Origin: Synchiropus splendidus | Taxonomy: Eukaryota; Chordata; Actinopteri; Syngnathiformes; Callionymidae | Direction of reading: 5' to 3' | DNA length: 64,000 nt | Assembly (NCBI RefSeq): GCF_027744825.2 | Contig: NC_071334.1 | Location: forward strand, 31,588,937-31,652,936 | Shown here: piece by piece, positions 11,404 through 28,300 of the stretch | Numbering within the stretch: position 1 is the first letter of the stretch | How the letters are laid out: every line of letters starts with the position of its first letter | Notes under the pieces: model-generated | The model's input: only the letters and a program-made list of their open reading frames with translations | Databases searched by the model: none | What the model was told of the DNA's origin: nothing | Made by a program: the position numbers and the translations under genes

Positions 11404-13351
11404 TGCTTAAACTGCCATCTGGAACAATCTATACCAAAAGGATAAACATCTTTTGCACATATAGGAGGTCACTGAATACAGGGCAGAATAGAAAAAAGAA
11501 TGGTCCTCTATTGACCTGTAGCGCTGACCGCTACAGATCTAACCAACTCACCCAAGGTCGGGCTCGCAGGAGATACTGACGACTACTGAAAGCCCAAGAT
11601 AGTTAAGCTAAGGCAAACTGGGACGATTACAGTGAGGCTAAAAATAAATGGACTAAAACCAACGAAGATGGTGCTATTCACAAAACAAAACTTTGTTCAA
11701 AAGTCAGTCTGCCGCTTTGTCCAGGAACAAATCAAATCATAAAACTCAACTCAAGGTGCAGCAAAGTCTATAAAATATTAAAATTATACACAAAAGATTA
11801 TTTGTAGCAAAACATAATCACTACCGTCCATTAAAAAAAACAAAAAAAACATTGGAACTCAACTACCCTGCAATCTGCAATCCTCCCACCCAAACAATAA
11901 AATGTTCTCCATTTTAACAGTACACAATTGTATCATTGGGAGACATAATAGAAAAATGATGACGATATTTTAATCCATATGTCAACACAAATTGGATTTA
12001 AATACAAAACAAAAAGGAGCCGTTGAGCACAGGTGTAACAAACCAAAGAATGACAGAATTCCGGCTTCTGCTCGCAGCTGCAGGCAGTTATTTTCAAAGC
12101 ACGCTTTCATTCATATCGGACCACTGGTTGCTGAAGAAAATCATGCCAAATAAGCATAGAGAAACATATCACAAGCCACTCTGGAGAAAAGACAGCCATC
12201 TTTTCGGTAGGCAGAAGCAATGACACTAGTTTTAAATAAATACCTGCTTTCTCTGTCAGTCAGAGTTCCTGTGATACTTTCAACATAAACACTTCCTGAA
12301 TCTTCTTGTTGTTTTTAAACCCCGATATCCCCCCACCCCAAATTATTTCCAAAAATATCCATGACGTTATACAATTACACAGTTACATACTTTTTTGTCG
12401 GTTGACAAGAAGAAGCATTTATTCACTTTGTGGCACTGGACACCTAAAATAGAATTTATGGAAAAATAAGTGTTTACAAAAGACAAGCAGACATCTTACT
12501 CTCCTCTTCAGTCCAAACAATAAGCTCTTCATTTAGTCTGCGATAACAATAACTGCAGTATTATATCATGTTTACAAACTGTAGCAGAGGAGTGACAAAG
12601 CTATTTGGTGTATGTAGATATACATATTATTGAATTTAACTCTGAATACTGAAATTCAAGTCTCTTTCCTTTCTGCTCAAAATAGAAAAGGCAGTTCTTA
12701 TACTCTCAATAGGTGAATAAGTAGATGACTACTTTCAGTTTGGGTGAAGGGGGCCGGAGACACGCTTTGCAACTTGGACAATAACCGGCATTTGGCACTC
12801 GCCTTGCAACTGCACTTTCAATTGAGAAATCTTCCAAACCTGCTCCGACAAACAAGTTAACATAAAATACTGAACAGAGCACATGAGTTCACTCAGAGAC
12901 ATGTGTGCCAGTCGTCTTTTGTCCAACACACTCAAGGTTCTGCTCAACGACGATGAAGTCAAAAACATTTTCTGAAACAAATTCCCTAAAAGCGCCATGT
13001 AAAGTTTGATTGTCCTATCATAGTAGTTCAAGACCCAGATGATTCTCAGATCAACAATCTTACTTGTGTGTTGACTTCAAAAAGCAAGTGTAACCAGCGA
13101 ATACATGTCAACAAAGGTTAGATGATTTCACTGTGCCTACAAGGAAGCGTAGAGCAGCTGCTAGAAGCGCTGGTGAACACCAGGCCGTCACCCCGGTGTG
13201 ACAGGTTGCTGCACCAAAACAAAGTGTGCTTGTGTAGAACTAGAAGGAGACGAGAATAAAAAAAAAGCCCGACAGAAGAAGTGGTGAAAAAAAAATTTGC
13301 ATTGGTGGACCCTGGGTCTAAGAGGAGGGGACGAGCAGAGATGAGGCTGCT
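11398..13351 (-). other. Long 3' UTR of prkar1a
   Basis: About 1.95 kb between the prkar1a stop and an AATAAA on the minus strand at about 11398-11403. The stretch is A/T rich with no convincing exon. Mammalian PRKAR1A also has a long 3' UTR, so I read this as the UTR of the same terminal exon; that is an inference without transcript data. Confidence 0.55.
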
Positions 13352-16194
<2,843 letters not shown>

Positions 16195-18971
16195 GATGAA
16201 AACTTCTACCCTCTTCTACGACCTGTTCACACTGGCGACAGACAGAAGAGCAGACATAAGTTCCATCAGATCTTCATACAAACAACATCTATCAGCTTGT
16301 TCATAACATTGTAGTCCATCTGAGGACATTGTTGTTTACTAGTGGTAGGAGTGAAAGCAAGTCACATGATGTGACCACACTTTTGTCAGACCACAAGCTG
16401 AGGCAGGCTCACAGAAAAAAAAAAAATTTAAAGTTTCAACCAGGATGAGGAAAACAACACTAATGTGGGCAGAGGGGAATATTTCCATATCAAAGTGGAG
16501 GCGGCAGTGAATCAATCCACTGTTTGAGGGGCCAAAAGCACGCACTAAAAGACTCCCCTTGCTTAAGGCCTCTTTGTTTATGGGCAACATAGAGATTGTG
16601 AGAAAGCTCTGATCACATCACCTGATCAACCAACGTGACCAAAGCATTACTAAATGTGACGCCGGAGAAAGGCGGCCCATTCTGTAAGCAACATGATATA
16701 AACCAAGTCTTCCCAAATGTCTATACAACTCAAAATCAAGATGGAGGAGCACTTTATTTATTTATTTAAGTTAACACTTATTTTAATTGTCTTCATACAA
16801 TACAACGTACCCATTTAGTCGCATTAAACATATTCTACTACTACTCTACTTTTTCTCATGGTGCAATTTGCCAAACATTGCCGAATCCGCTGGGACACGA
16901 TGCAAAAAAAAAACCGTCGGACGCAAGTTTCTCACTTCTAGCGTAATGACACTGTAATAAATAAATAAAAAACCTTTCTTCTTTCTTGGTTGCTATGCAA
17001 GTTGGAACCAGCAAATGTACAACTGTAGCGTCCTCCGGCACATAATCATCAGGGGGTAGAAAAAAAAAACATTATAACGGACAGGAACCGACCTGAATAA
17101 GACAAAGCGATGATAAGAAAACGGGAAGTCAAACGGTAGCTAATAGCGGTGTTAGTTGAGTCAATCAAAGCAGCAAGCCAATGTCCTGTCATTTACGCGG
17201 TCTAGGTCAGAGGCTTTAGGATAGCGCGGATGACCGCAGTCTTTCAGTGCACAATAGACGCCTAGATACGTTACAACACAATCCCCAAACAAATGGACTG
17301 TGCGTCTCGCTGTACAAAACTGACTTTAAATACAGTGACTGGTGTGTTTAGTTGGGTGCACAGCTGGTTAGCTTCGTGCAAAGGCAAAGCCTTCTTGCAC
17401 TGACGCCATCTTGAGCTCTATCATAAACAAACGAGAGACGGAGAAAACGCTTTTTCACCGGAGGTCAGGCTTGCCACGAGCTGAGAATGAGCAGGCAAAT
17501 ACTCACAATAAAAAAAAGTAAAACTCCACCGAGCCAGTCGACGGTGACTCGGGATGGATGATCTTTGCCTGGGCGAACCGTTAGCAGATCCTCCTCTCTT
17601 CGATCCGAGCCCTGGACCGCTGCCCCACCGGATACAGCTGAGGACCAATCAGGAGCCGTCACTGACGTCAATCCTCCTCGTTCTGACATGTGAGCTCGTA
17701 ACCCCTGGCAACGTTAAAGGGGCCACACGGAAATCGTGACGTCAAAGAAATAGTTCACAAGTGAGGAGGAAATCGATTCATAGAAGTTCACACAAGTTGC
17801 TCCACCTCACCGCCAATGGAACGAATGGGCAGCATTTAACTAACCTGACCCGCGGTCTCCACGTCTTCTTGTTCTTCTTTCAATAAAGAAAGCATAATAA
17901 TAATTGCTTTGGGCAAATAACTGGGGATCCCAGCGTTGCTTTTGGCCTATATTCCCAAAACAAACACACAGCAGGAGCACATTCCAGATGTCTAAAATCA
18001 TCCTGGGGCATTTTGAAGACGACTTTTTCTCTGGGAAGGGTATAGGCATTGGTTAAAGATTCTGACATTTTACGATAAATATATATTTTTAGTAAATACT
18101 TTTATATACAATATTAGTATAGTTGATATTAGTAATAGTTGATTTCTATAAACAATGTTGAATGAGATCCATCATTACAGGACTGGAAAAAGTCGAGGGG
18201 AAACATGCAACCAACGTGTAAATGAAGAACATGTAAAGGGCAGGCTATAAGAGTTTGCAATTGACATGGCATTCAGTGGAAGTCTTGCAGCACGTATTGA
18301 CAGATAGTCTGTGCGCTTAGTGACAACAATATACAATCGCATACTTGTTGTGTATTTTGAGAAGCAAAGGCCTCAAATGTCTGGGTTCAAGGTGATGGAC
18401 AAGAAAACAAAAGTTAGTGGTACCAACCATTATAATGACGTTTGAAGAACAAAGCACAAAATCATCCTCGCGAAAGTTGATTCACCCAATCATCACTTCC
18501 AATTCAGGCGGATGTACCTGTTTGCAAGTGACACGTTTTCTAACCAACCATAGAATAGTATTTGGCAGCTTGTCCAATTAAAACAAGCGACAGTCGATCA
18601 CAGTAGGCTCTAACCAGCCAATCAGAGCCGCCCTCACTGTGACGCATGCACCCATCAGCTGTTTTTGTTTTTCTGTATGAGAAGTTAATAACGCTATAAT
18701 AACTACGCCGCTCCGCTGCTGCTGTAGAGCGGCTGGCATTGCTGCGATCATAATTCCTCTCCCTTCCGCCTTTTTATCCGGGATAAAGCCGTTGGTTACG
18801 AATGTGTACCGCTCCAGCCAGCCCGTCCGGACATTCCTCTCTCTGAAGACTGCGAGCGTGGCGTTTGGAGTCCGGCGGCAGAGGAGGGGACGCGGGTTCC
18901 AGCTGGGATCGACGCGGGCCCAAAGCCTCTGACTTCCTCTCCCCAGGAAGAAAGGGAAATCGACGGGCCCG
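16195..18971. other. Divergent intergenic region between prkar1a and wipi1
   Basis: 5' regions of two divergently transcribed genes, expected to contain the non-coding first exon(s) of prkar1a. A possible acceptor (cag) lies just upstream of the prkar1a ATG at about 16214-16230. A YY1-like caagatggcgtc element on the minus strand lies near 17402-17413. The 17400-17760 stretch is the likeliest promoter core for prkar1a. The wipi1-proximal 18650-18970 is GC-rich. No other coding exon seen. Confidence 0.5.
17400..17760 (-). promoter_or_regulatory. Putative prkar1a promoter with two perfect CRE palindromes
   Basis: TGACGTCA occurs twice, at 17663-17670 and 17737-17744, 74 bp apart, with a CCAAT box at 17645-17649 and a YY1-like element near 17402-17413. 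A full CRE is the binding site of CREB, the target of PKA itself, so feedback control of the inhibitory subunit is a reasonable inference. The transcription start is not determined. The wipi1 start is about 1.2 kb to the right, so assignment to prkar1a rests on proximity and logic. Confidence 0.5.
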
Positions 18972-21900
18972 ATGGAGCCTCCGCCCGAACCCGAGGGTCC
19001 GGGAGTGCACCGAGGCTTCATCTGCGCCTCGTTTAACCAGGACACCACGTAAGCGACCTACTGTAGCACAGCCGGGGCCCAGTTGAACTCAATCGCTTCC
19101 ATGTACCTGGATGTTGCATCATTGCCCTGCTCTTTATTTGTTCTCATTTAAAATAAAAAAAAACACAGGCATGGCTCGGTAGAGGTCTGGGCCTGTACAT
19201 GATAAAGGCCTGATCTATCATGAGTCAGTCTAATCGACCTTTGTTAGACGTCCAGTCACTTACTTTGAAAACATTTTCTTTATGTAATGACAACGTCTGG
19301 ATTCACACGTTTACTTTATCTGTTTTTTACAAGCTCTCCTAAGTTCTCCTCTGGAATATTTCGACCCGCTGTTTGAAAAGTATATTCCAAATTGTTTGAG
19401 GAATGGAGAATCAACTTTCATGAATTCATATCATGGTATTATTACAGTACTATACCCACTCACCAGTTTACTCACCCGTTTTTACACATGCATTTGTCTG
19501 CAGATAAAGGGATTAGTGCAAAAGTTAATTATTTGCCGCCTTCAGCAGCTGGACATACAAAGATCCTGATGTTTCCCCCTGTTTAAGCCACTCATTGTGT
19601 CTTGCCGTGGGGAGATTGGCAGGTCACCAAACCCTGGTCTTCCTGACCTTGTCCTTCCTTCTTAAATTGTATGCATCTTTAGTTTTATTTAAGTCAGATA
19701 ATGATACTGTCACGGGAAAAATAAATAAATAAACCAATGTGATACAGTATATTGATTTGATCAAGCTTTTCCATCCGTCTGTCACTGCAGTTCTCTCTCA
19801 GTGGGCACCCAGACAGGCTACCGGCTCTTCTCAGTCACTGCTGTGGACAAGTTGGATTGCATCCATGAAGGAGGTATAACACCATCATTTGCATCCTGTA
19901 AAATACACCAAGCCCTATGCCATGACGCAGTTTTCACTGCTTGGGTTTCACAAAAGCCACTCTCTTGTCTCCCTCAGTGGAGTGTCCAGATGTGTGCATC
20001 GTGGAGCGGCTGTTCTCCAGCAGTCTGGTGGTGGTGGTTAGCCTCTCCATGCCCAGGAGAATGAACGTGTATCACTTCAAGAAAGGCACCGAGATTTGCA
20101 ACTACAGTTACACCAACAATATTCTCTCGGTCAGACTCAACCGACAGGTGAGGTCACAACACGCTCAGTGTGTTCTTTTAAGTTCTGGTTGCTGGAGTAG
20201 AACGCTGTCTTCTCTTATTATTTACGACACCAGATTAGGTCGCCAAAGGACAAAAAAGAGAGAAGCCCTTCACAACTAAATTAATCCATGTCACCCATTC
20301 CAGGTTATTTCTTTACTTGTCAACAACTACAAAAAAAAGACAAACATTACAAGTACAGTTAAATAGTACAATTAATATAAAATTAAGGAATAACTGAATG
20401 AAATAAAAACATTTTTGTCGCTTAAACAGTTTCCATTTTTAACGTTGTGAAGAACAATAAACAGAAGGATGGAACAAAATAAAATAATGTAAGATGTATG
20501 TAAATGGGAAGTTTGTCGCATTTCTCCCATTTTCTTGTGACGGCTTTTTTACTTGCCATGGGGATGTTTTTAAACAAGTACTGATCTTTATGCAGTACCT
20601 TTTGAGAAATTTTGAAAAGATAAAATCAGTCCAGGGTTCGATGAAGGGCATAATTCAATATACTCTTTCATTCTTTTTGTATCATTTAAAAAGAATATTT
20701 CCAGAAGATGTGTGAGTGATTGCCACCTGTCTTGGCTTATTTATGCTAACGTTGCAAAGCTGTCTTTTTTCAATTGCTCTTTATTTTTATTTCCTCGAGA
20801 ATTCTCACCATGCTCATGAGTCTGTGGATGTATGGCGGGTACTCCACATACAGTATTTAGTCAGCTGTTAGAGCGTATTTGGATGGTTAATTCTCTTTCC
20901 CATTTCTCTACTGTGTCATCTGTTGATGCATTTGTTCTCAATGTTTAATATATTTCGGATGATGTTGTTTACAAGTTTATTTTAAAGTATTGTAAGAGTA
21001 CTTGCAAAGAAACCAAGTCCTTGCGCCATTACACATAGTTACTTAGATTTACTTTTATCCATATTTTTTGTCTTGTTATTTGACCATTCCTCAGTATGTT
21101 TTTCTTGTACATGGGTGACAGTCACAGGTTTCACTGCAGTGCTAACAGAAATCGTCATAAACTGACATTCAAAAATAGCAGGCTGCTGTAAAGTGCGGTT
21201 TCGCAGTATGGGTGGCCAGAGTACCCGATACCAGTATTTGTGCATCCCTAAGTCATTTACCTCATGATGATTCATCAGAACAGACACTTGAAACTGACCT
21301 AGAGCAAAACAACACTCACATCATCAGTTTTATAGTTTCACACACCTGCCTCATGAGAGTCAAAGAATAACGTGAGTTTCACCCAAAGGAAAACTTTCGG
21401 ATGTTGAGATATATGAAGGCGTGTTTTGAAGAGTGTAATTCTTCTACAACTATATTCCTCTTACGTTGTGGTCGATAATGCTCTCCAGGGAAAAAGTAGT
21501 AGTAACTTGAATTGCTATAAAAAAATCTTAATTGTTACACAATTAATCCGGTTAGTTTTTAAAACAAAGTCATGATGTACCTTAACCGTAATGTAATGAT
21601 TTGATCAGCGACTGGTGGTCTGCTTGGAGGAGTCCATTTACATCCATAATATCAAGGACATGAAGCTACTGAAGACCCTGCTCAACACACCCACCAACCC
21701 CACAGGTACACCCAACTCTTGTTAACAGACTGGTGTTTGTCTTCGGCTAGCAAGCGCTTCGAAATGATCAACAAATAATCTGCCTCCTAGGCCTCTGTGC
21801 GCTCTCTGTCAACCATAGCAATTCCTACCTGGCGTACCCAGGCAGCGCCACCATCGGAGAGATCACAGTCTACGATGCCAACAACCTGGTGAGTCTGTGA

Positions 21901-24286
21901 CACGCATCATGCTAACACACAGCTGAGTCATGTGTTTGTTCCTTTAGAGTAGCGTCACGTTGATCCAAGCCCATGACAGTCCCCTGGCCGCCCTCACGTT
22001 CAACGCTTCTGGCTCCAAACTTGCCAGCGCGTCAGAGAAAGTAGGAGATACAGATGTCCCTCAAATATCAGGCCACTCTAACTGTTGCTAACACTGGCTG
22101 TGCTTGCTAACTCTGTCTCAACAGGGGACTGTTATCAGAGTCTTCAGCATTCCAGAGGGACAGAGACTCTTTGAGTTCCGGAGAGGAATGAAAAGGTCCA
22201 CGCTTTGTTCATGAGTTACCATTCAAATGACACTGGGAAATATCAGAGATCATTCATTGATGAAAATGATATGAAAGCAGACCTTGGCAAAGTGCAACAC
22301 AGGGGCCTCATGTGGCCCGCTGCCTGTGCCTCATGATGAAAATTGAAAGTGGTTGACATATTTTTGTTTTATTATATTTCATTTAATTGGTTCACTTGGT
22401 TTTTTAAAAATTAAGACTGCATTCATGTTTGTCCTTTTCTCATTTCATATCCATTCCCATTTGGATTTTCATAGAAACCTTTTTTAACCCACCATGGTTC
22501 TCATGATTTTTGTAAGAAATAAAAATTAATTGAATTTTACGTTCATAAATTAATGTTTACTTGTTCTTAGACATATCCAATAATACATACTTTCAGTACG
22601 AACAGCATTTCTTGAGATTCATTTTCACTTCAACCAAGCCTACGGCTTCTGCAAACATGAAACTCCTTCAGCACATTTTATTTGAATAATTTGCCATGCG
22701 AAAACTGGTAATACTGAAACTTGTCGTCAATATTTTACAAGTTCCTAAATTAAGGCAATGTAATGTATTCTATATCCATAGAAGTCAACATAGTTCGGTC
22801 ATACAGATTTTCAGTTTGTCAGCACACTATAAACCTCTCGAGCAAAAATCCATTTTACAAACACATTCATTTGTAATTAATTTCTGTTTAAATTTGCTCC
22901 CTGTTTTCATTTGAGTCACACTTACTAACTCAAGCTGTTTCTGTCCTGCAGATATGTCAGCATCAGTTCCCTGTCCTTCAGTGCAGACGCACAGTTCCTG
23001 TGTGCGTCCAGCAACACGGAAACGGTCCACATCTTCAAACTAGAGCAGCACAGCCCCAGGTACACACATACACGTTTGTAGCTCTACCCTTGTGGGGGGC
23101 TCTCATTGCCATAACCCTTTCCCCAGCCTCTCACCCTAAACCTAACCATCGGAAACAAATGGCACAGCATTTACCCGGACTCTGAACCTAAGTTAAAGCT
23201 ATTATAATGACCCAGTTATTTGACATTTTCATTCTCAAATTGAGGCTTAAATTTGTGGGGTAAAGAGGCCCCCAACAATAGGCATCTTTTCTCACATGTG
23301 TAAAAGGTATATCGATTTGAATTTCCAGAAGCCAGGAAGAGGAGTCTCCCACTTGGTCAGCGTATGTGGGCAAAATGTTCACGGCTGCCAGCACTTACCT
23401 GCCTGCTCAGGTGTCAGACATGATGCATCAAGACAGAGCCTTCGCCACTGTACGACTTAACACCTATGGCCTGAAGAACATCTGTGCCCTGACCACGTGA
23501 GTGAAGTCATTCTGGCTGGTTTCATTCGTTGTTTAACCCGAATTGTGTTTTGGGTCGTCAGGGTCCAGAAGCTGCCTCGACTCCTCGTAGCCTCCTCTGA
23601 TGGGAATCTGTACATCTATAATGTGGACCCACAGGATGGTGGCGAGTGTGTCCTGGTCCAAAAACACGCGTGTGTATCACCTAAAACTTGGATGTGCTTC
23701 TCTTAAAAGCAGCCAATATCTATAAGCGACGGAACTCTCTGACAATGAAATGTCAACTCTGAAGGTTGTTTGACTCGGGTGACGAGACAGTGGAGACGAA
23801 AGAAGACGAGAAACCAGACGAAGTGGCGCCACCAACGGTTGGACAGTCGTACGCCGCCACTGTGGCTCTCCCTTCCAGCCCGCTCTCCGCAGCCACACTC
23901 ACAGGTACAAAAGAACAGTTTAGAACAAAACGCCTTACAGAAACCGGTTGGATTAAGCATTGATTCATCAGCAAAGGGTTATTAAGGGATAACAGAGTTG
24001 CTTTTTATTAGTCGAGTTTCCCTCTTCTGTTCGATGTTGTATTTGTCAGTGTAGTCCACTGGGAGGCGTTCTTACGTGGCCCAAACATTTCTCAGGCCGG
24101 AGACTATGTGGTTCTTTGTGTTTTGAATATAAGCTTTGACAGAAGAGCGTAAATACACTTGTTATTTTAGGCTACTCTGAGGATGGAGGAGCCCACAAAG
24201 GAGATGTGATCCCAGAGCACGAGTTGGCGGAAGGTCCCGTCTGCCTGGACGACGAGAATGAATTTCCTCCCGTCAGCCCGGAGTGA
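18972..24286 (+). CDS. wipi1: WIPI1, PROPPIN-family autophagy effector, complete
   Basis: Seven-bladed WD-type beta-propeller that binds PI3P and PI(3,5)P2 on early autophagic membranes. Exons: 18972-19048, 19791-19873, 19978-20147, 21609-21705, 21791-21888, 21948-22040, 22125-22195, 22952-23059, 23329-23496, 23562-23669, 23765-23904, 24171-24286; the sum is 1329 nt, 442 residues (human 446). The phosphoinositide-binding FRRG motif is at about 224-227. Diagnostic strings include [54 protein letters not shown] and the tail [11 protein letters not shown] with [10 protein letters not shown]. The tail ends VSPE soon after ENEFPP, shorter than in human. The acceptor of the eleventh exon is a non-pyrimidine-rich gaag at 23764, chosen because it alone keeps frame. 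WIPI2 fits less well than WIPI1. Confidence 0.95.
20148..21608. other. wipi1 intron 3
   Basis: About 1.46 kb of AT-rich intron with no exon, RNA gene or repeat family that I can support. Confidence 0.5.
22196..22951. other. wipi1 intron 7
   Basis: AT-rich intron. A short stretch near 22300-22345 (tcatgtggcccgctgcctgt) looks like a dispersed-repeat fragment, but I cannot assign a family. Confidence 0.4.
23075..23290 (+). repeat. Dispersed repeat copy in a wipi1 intron
   Basis: Shares attgccataaccctttccc, cagcctctcac, ggactctgaacc and ctcaaattgag blocks, in the same order, with the copy near 30075-30345, and in reverse with 20-345. Divergence between copies is substantial, so these are old insertions. 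No coding potential. Confidence 0.65.
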
Positions 24287-25373
24287 ACGAGAGAGAATGG
24301 AAAACGGCATTGTGTCATCCCTTGTACCTGCATCTGCTGATCTTTATGTCAAATCCAACTAGGATGTTACATTCTAGACTCTGTCCTTCATCCTGCTCTT
24401 TTCTTAAAGACTTTTTCATCTATGAAGATAAAACTCTATTATCCAACACTAAACACACAACTAGAACACTTTCCTGAGTCTGTAAATCTCAATGACACAG
24501 TGTCAGTCTGCTTTTACTGTGCACTGTTGACACTAGGTGGATTATGTTAACTCCTCCAATCTAATCGCTGATGAAGTTAATGTCTACGTAACTGCAGGTA
24601 AAACAAAGGACGTGACGGACTACACGGGCATTTCTCTCAAGGAACGACCTCTCTGCAAGTGTGAGATCAGAACAACGCAGTACATATTTGAAGACTTGAA
24701 GATGCTAATTATGGAGACCAAGCAGTTGCAGAGTCACATGTCACCTGATAACAATTCTGGAGTCTCAGTGCAGCAGCTAAATGTGAAGCGCTTGATGTTT
24801 GAGCTGAACAAGAGAAAACTATAGATCCGAGAATCTCAATGGACATGTTTATTATGTCTGCATTTACAATTTGAATGCTGAATATGTTGGTACCTTTTTA
24901 CTTTGTTGTACTTTAGAAAAAGTTTCCATGTGTACTGCGTCATTATTATTTTTACTATATTACATGTACTCTGTATAGTACTGTTATAGCAGCTACAGTA
25001 ACACTTTTACTTGCCAAAGGGTGGCGCTGTTGGGACGAGTTGAGCTGTAAGATGCTGAACTGTAACATCATTAAAGCTGAAAATGGACGCGAGTGGGTTA
25101 TTTAGTTGAGTTACACGCTGACACTATTTGGTTTGGATTCAGACGAGTCATCAATGACAAGTTAATGAACAAAGCTCTACAATGCTGGCTATGTTTTAAT
25201 CGGACCAACAGCCCCTCTCGGACCTCCAGCTTCCCTCGTGTTGCTCTTTGCTCTGTTTGTTTGTGGCCTGCTGGATCTGGTCACTGACCTCACAGGCACA
25301 TGAATAAACCAACACCTATATAAGACACCTTTACTCGTGCACTCCTCTTTCACCCCTCTCCGCCCTTCTGCCG
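24287..25373. other. wipi1 3' UTR and tail-to-tail spacer to arsg
   Basis: ATTAAA at 25070-25075 on the + strand is the likeliest wipi1 polyadenylation signal, implying a 3' UTR of about 790 nt. AATAAA at 25303-25308 (+) is an alternative. A minus-strand AATAAA at about 24847-24852 might serve arsg, which would make the two transcripts overlap. A 95-codon open frame at 24537-24824 lies inside the wipi1 UTR and is not taken as a gene. Confidence 0.45.
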
Positions 25374-28300
25374 TCAGACAAGTGGGTGGCAGCGACAGAC
25401 GGGTAATGTGAGGTCACAGCAGGGTACAGACGATGCGTTAGTGGTGTAGTCTGCCACAGATACGGACTTGTCTGTAGCAATGTCCCACAACAACTCCTCC
25501 CTCAGTCGTGTGATCTTCTTCACTGCAGCCTTATATTCAAGGGTCCCGACCTCCAGGGGCTTTTCCTCAGCCTGGTCCCGTTCAAGATCAAAGATCAGAG
25601 GAGGATCATGGAACTCTTGCCTTCCAGTTATCCCACCACAGCTCTTAGCGCCCCCTGAAATAAAGTGTGTCAAGAGTTAGTTTGGGCTTGTGCTGCGACA
25701 CTCCTACGTTGACATATCAGCTTGTTATCAAAGGAACGAGACCCAAACAAAGCCCAGGCGTTGACCTTGAAAGACAAACAACACAGACACACAAATACCA
25801 AGCAGGCCTTGAATCACAGGGTCGACCAGGCCACTTCAAAGGTTCAAACAGAAGTAGAATCAACACACGTCTTTAAGTCTTAGTAAATTAATGCTACTCT
25901 ATCAAGCATGGATATTTATGATGTTAGAATTACATCATGTTTTAATTTATTCACTACAAAAAAAAATACAACCCATTTAAATGTATTTTTACAAGGACTT
26001 ATTTCCCATTTTAGTTTCTAAAATTTCATTCCCATTTGGATTTTATACATTTATATACTTTATATACAGTAGTTACCTTGATTCTCACTTATATTTCTAT
26101 TAAAAATATAGTTAGAAGTTGTACATACATATATTTATGCTGACTAATAATAATAGGTAATATTTAGATCGATTCATCTTCATTTCTTCATTTCATTTTT
26201 TGAGATTATTTCTCATTTTAACATGTATATAACCTTTAAACATGTATTTTAAATCAGTTTTTGCACATTATTGGAAAAAAATATTTTGCTGTATTTTGTA
26301 TTCCTTTAAATTATATGGTTAAAACAACACAAACAAACAAACAAAATAAACATTTTTTCCTCATTTATTAGACAGCCCCTCACAGAGGCATCACCCATCT
26401 TTGTTCGGGAGCTTACCGGTAATGTAGAATGCCTTGTACCTGCCAGCTCGAGCAGCCTGCAGGTCACCATACCTCCCAGCAGCTCCACTGTTTGGATGGA
26501 ACAGTGACTGCAATAGAAGTAGAAAAGACATCAAAACAATAAGACCAGTCTTATTTCCTATTTATTTTCAGTTTAGCAGTACCTTACGGCCAGTCTGTGC
26601 ACCATGAAGGAGAATGTCTGACGCATCTATGCCATCATAGCGTCTGTCTGAAGGTGGAGCTACACCAGCTAGCGCCAGCAGAGTGGTGAAGATGTCCATG
26701 CCACTGTGAGAGTCAAACAGCTCTTACTAAGGCCTTGGAGGGTGAGGGTTAGAGCAGCATATGGAGGCGTCACCTGAGAAGGGCAGAGCTGGTGGAGTTG
26801 GCTTGTATGGCCCCGGGCCAGTAGGCCACTGTTGGCACTCTGTGACCTCCTTCCCATGTCGTCCGCTTGGCGGAACCCCCGCCTTACAAATGAAAGACTG
26901 GCATGAATCATTCGCTGTAGCTGAAATGCTGAGACAGCTCATCATACCTCTGCTCTGCTGCCACCTTCCCTGGAAGGGTCCAGCACTCCCTGCGTACTGA
27001 CACTTCTGCTCCCACGGACCATTGTCACCTGCATTAGAACAGAACAGTGTCAGACAGGAAGGTAAGCGAGTTGTAACAGTGATGTCATCAATCCAGCCGA
27101 CTCACCTGTGAACCAGATGAGAGTGTTGCCGTCAGTATCATCAGAGGCTCGCTTCACGGCTCCGACAACAGCATCCATCTCTCGAAGGCTGGCACTGTAG
27201 ACCCCAATGCTGCCATCGGAGCTGGTATCGGGGCGCAGTGGAGGAGCCAAGGGCACATGCATGTGGGCTAAGGCTATGTAGAGCAGATAGGGCTGACCTT
27301 GTTGTCTACACAGATGAGAATTTGAGTGAGAGAAAAAGCACGCACAGCATTACAAGGAGCGTTTCTTTCACCGACAGCTGCACACAGCAGCCCGCACCCC
27401 CAACTGTCCACTCTCATGCACAGACACGCATTTTTATACCAAAATAAGTGGATTAAAATCTTTAAAAGCCAAACCCAGTCCATTCAAATGCGCTCTTACA
27501 CAGCAGTTCACGAGGTGTACCTTGCTTTTTGGATCATGCTGAGGGCAGCAGACTTGTACTTCTCCGTCAGGGTCCAGAGATCGAGCGGCTGCTCCACAAC
27601 ACTGTTGTTTTCAAATAGTGGAAGACCAACTTGGCTGTAGCAACCTTCATGTCTCTTTAATCTGTTAAACAGTGTTGATAAATCAGCTTACTTTACTTAC
27701 AAAGCACACTATACTTACTTTTGACTTGCGGTCCAATCTAACTAAGTACGGACTATATTTTTATTATCAATTAATTGCGACACATTTTTATTTATAATTT
27801 TATTTTGCCCCCTTTAGTGACTGAGTTCAAGAATCCGATATATTCACTTATAAGTCACTTGGATTTCCACATGCCAGTTGAGACAACAATGCCAGACATT
27901 CTGTGACCTACTAGGGCTTTTTCGTCAGCCACCGACACCCATCAGACAACAAGAATAGCTGCTTAAGAAGTAGCCAAACCTGATGACTTTGGGCCCCAGT
28001 GAGTCACACGCAGGGCACTGTGGCAGATCAAATCCTGGAACATCACTACAGCCCATGTCGTTACTGTAAGGAACACCCAAGTAGTAATCAAAACCTGTCC
28101 GGAAATCCAAACATAGAAGGAATGCTGACTTGCCTTGACATCGCAGAGTGCCAAAATCAACAACAAATGTTATTTTTCAACGTGGTTCATTTGTTTATAA
28201 AGAGCGGATGCTTTCTGAGACGCATGACTGTACTCACTGTGCAGTCCACCTACCACGTTTTGTTGGGCCATACTGTTCGGCGTGACCCAGGTGCCACTTC

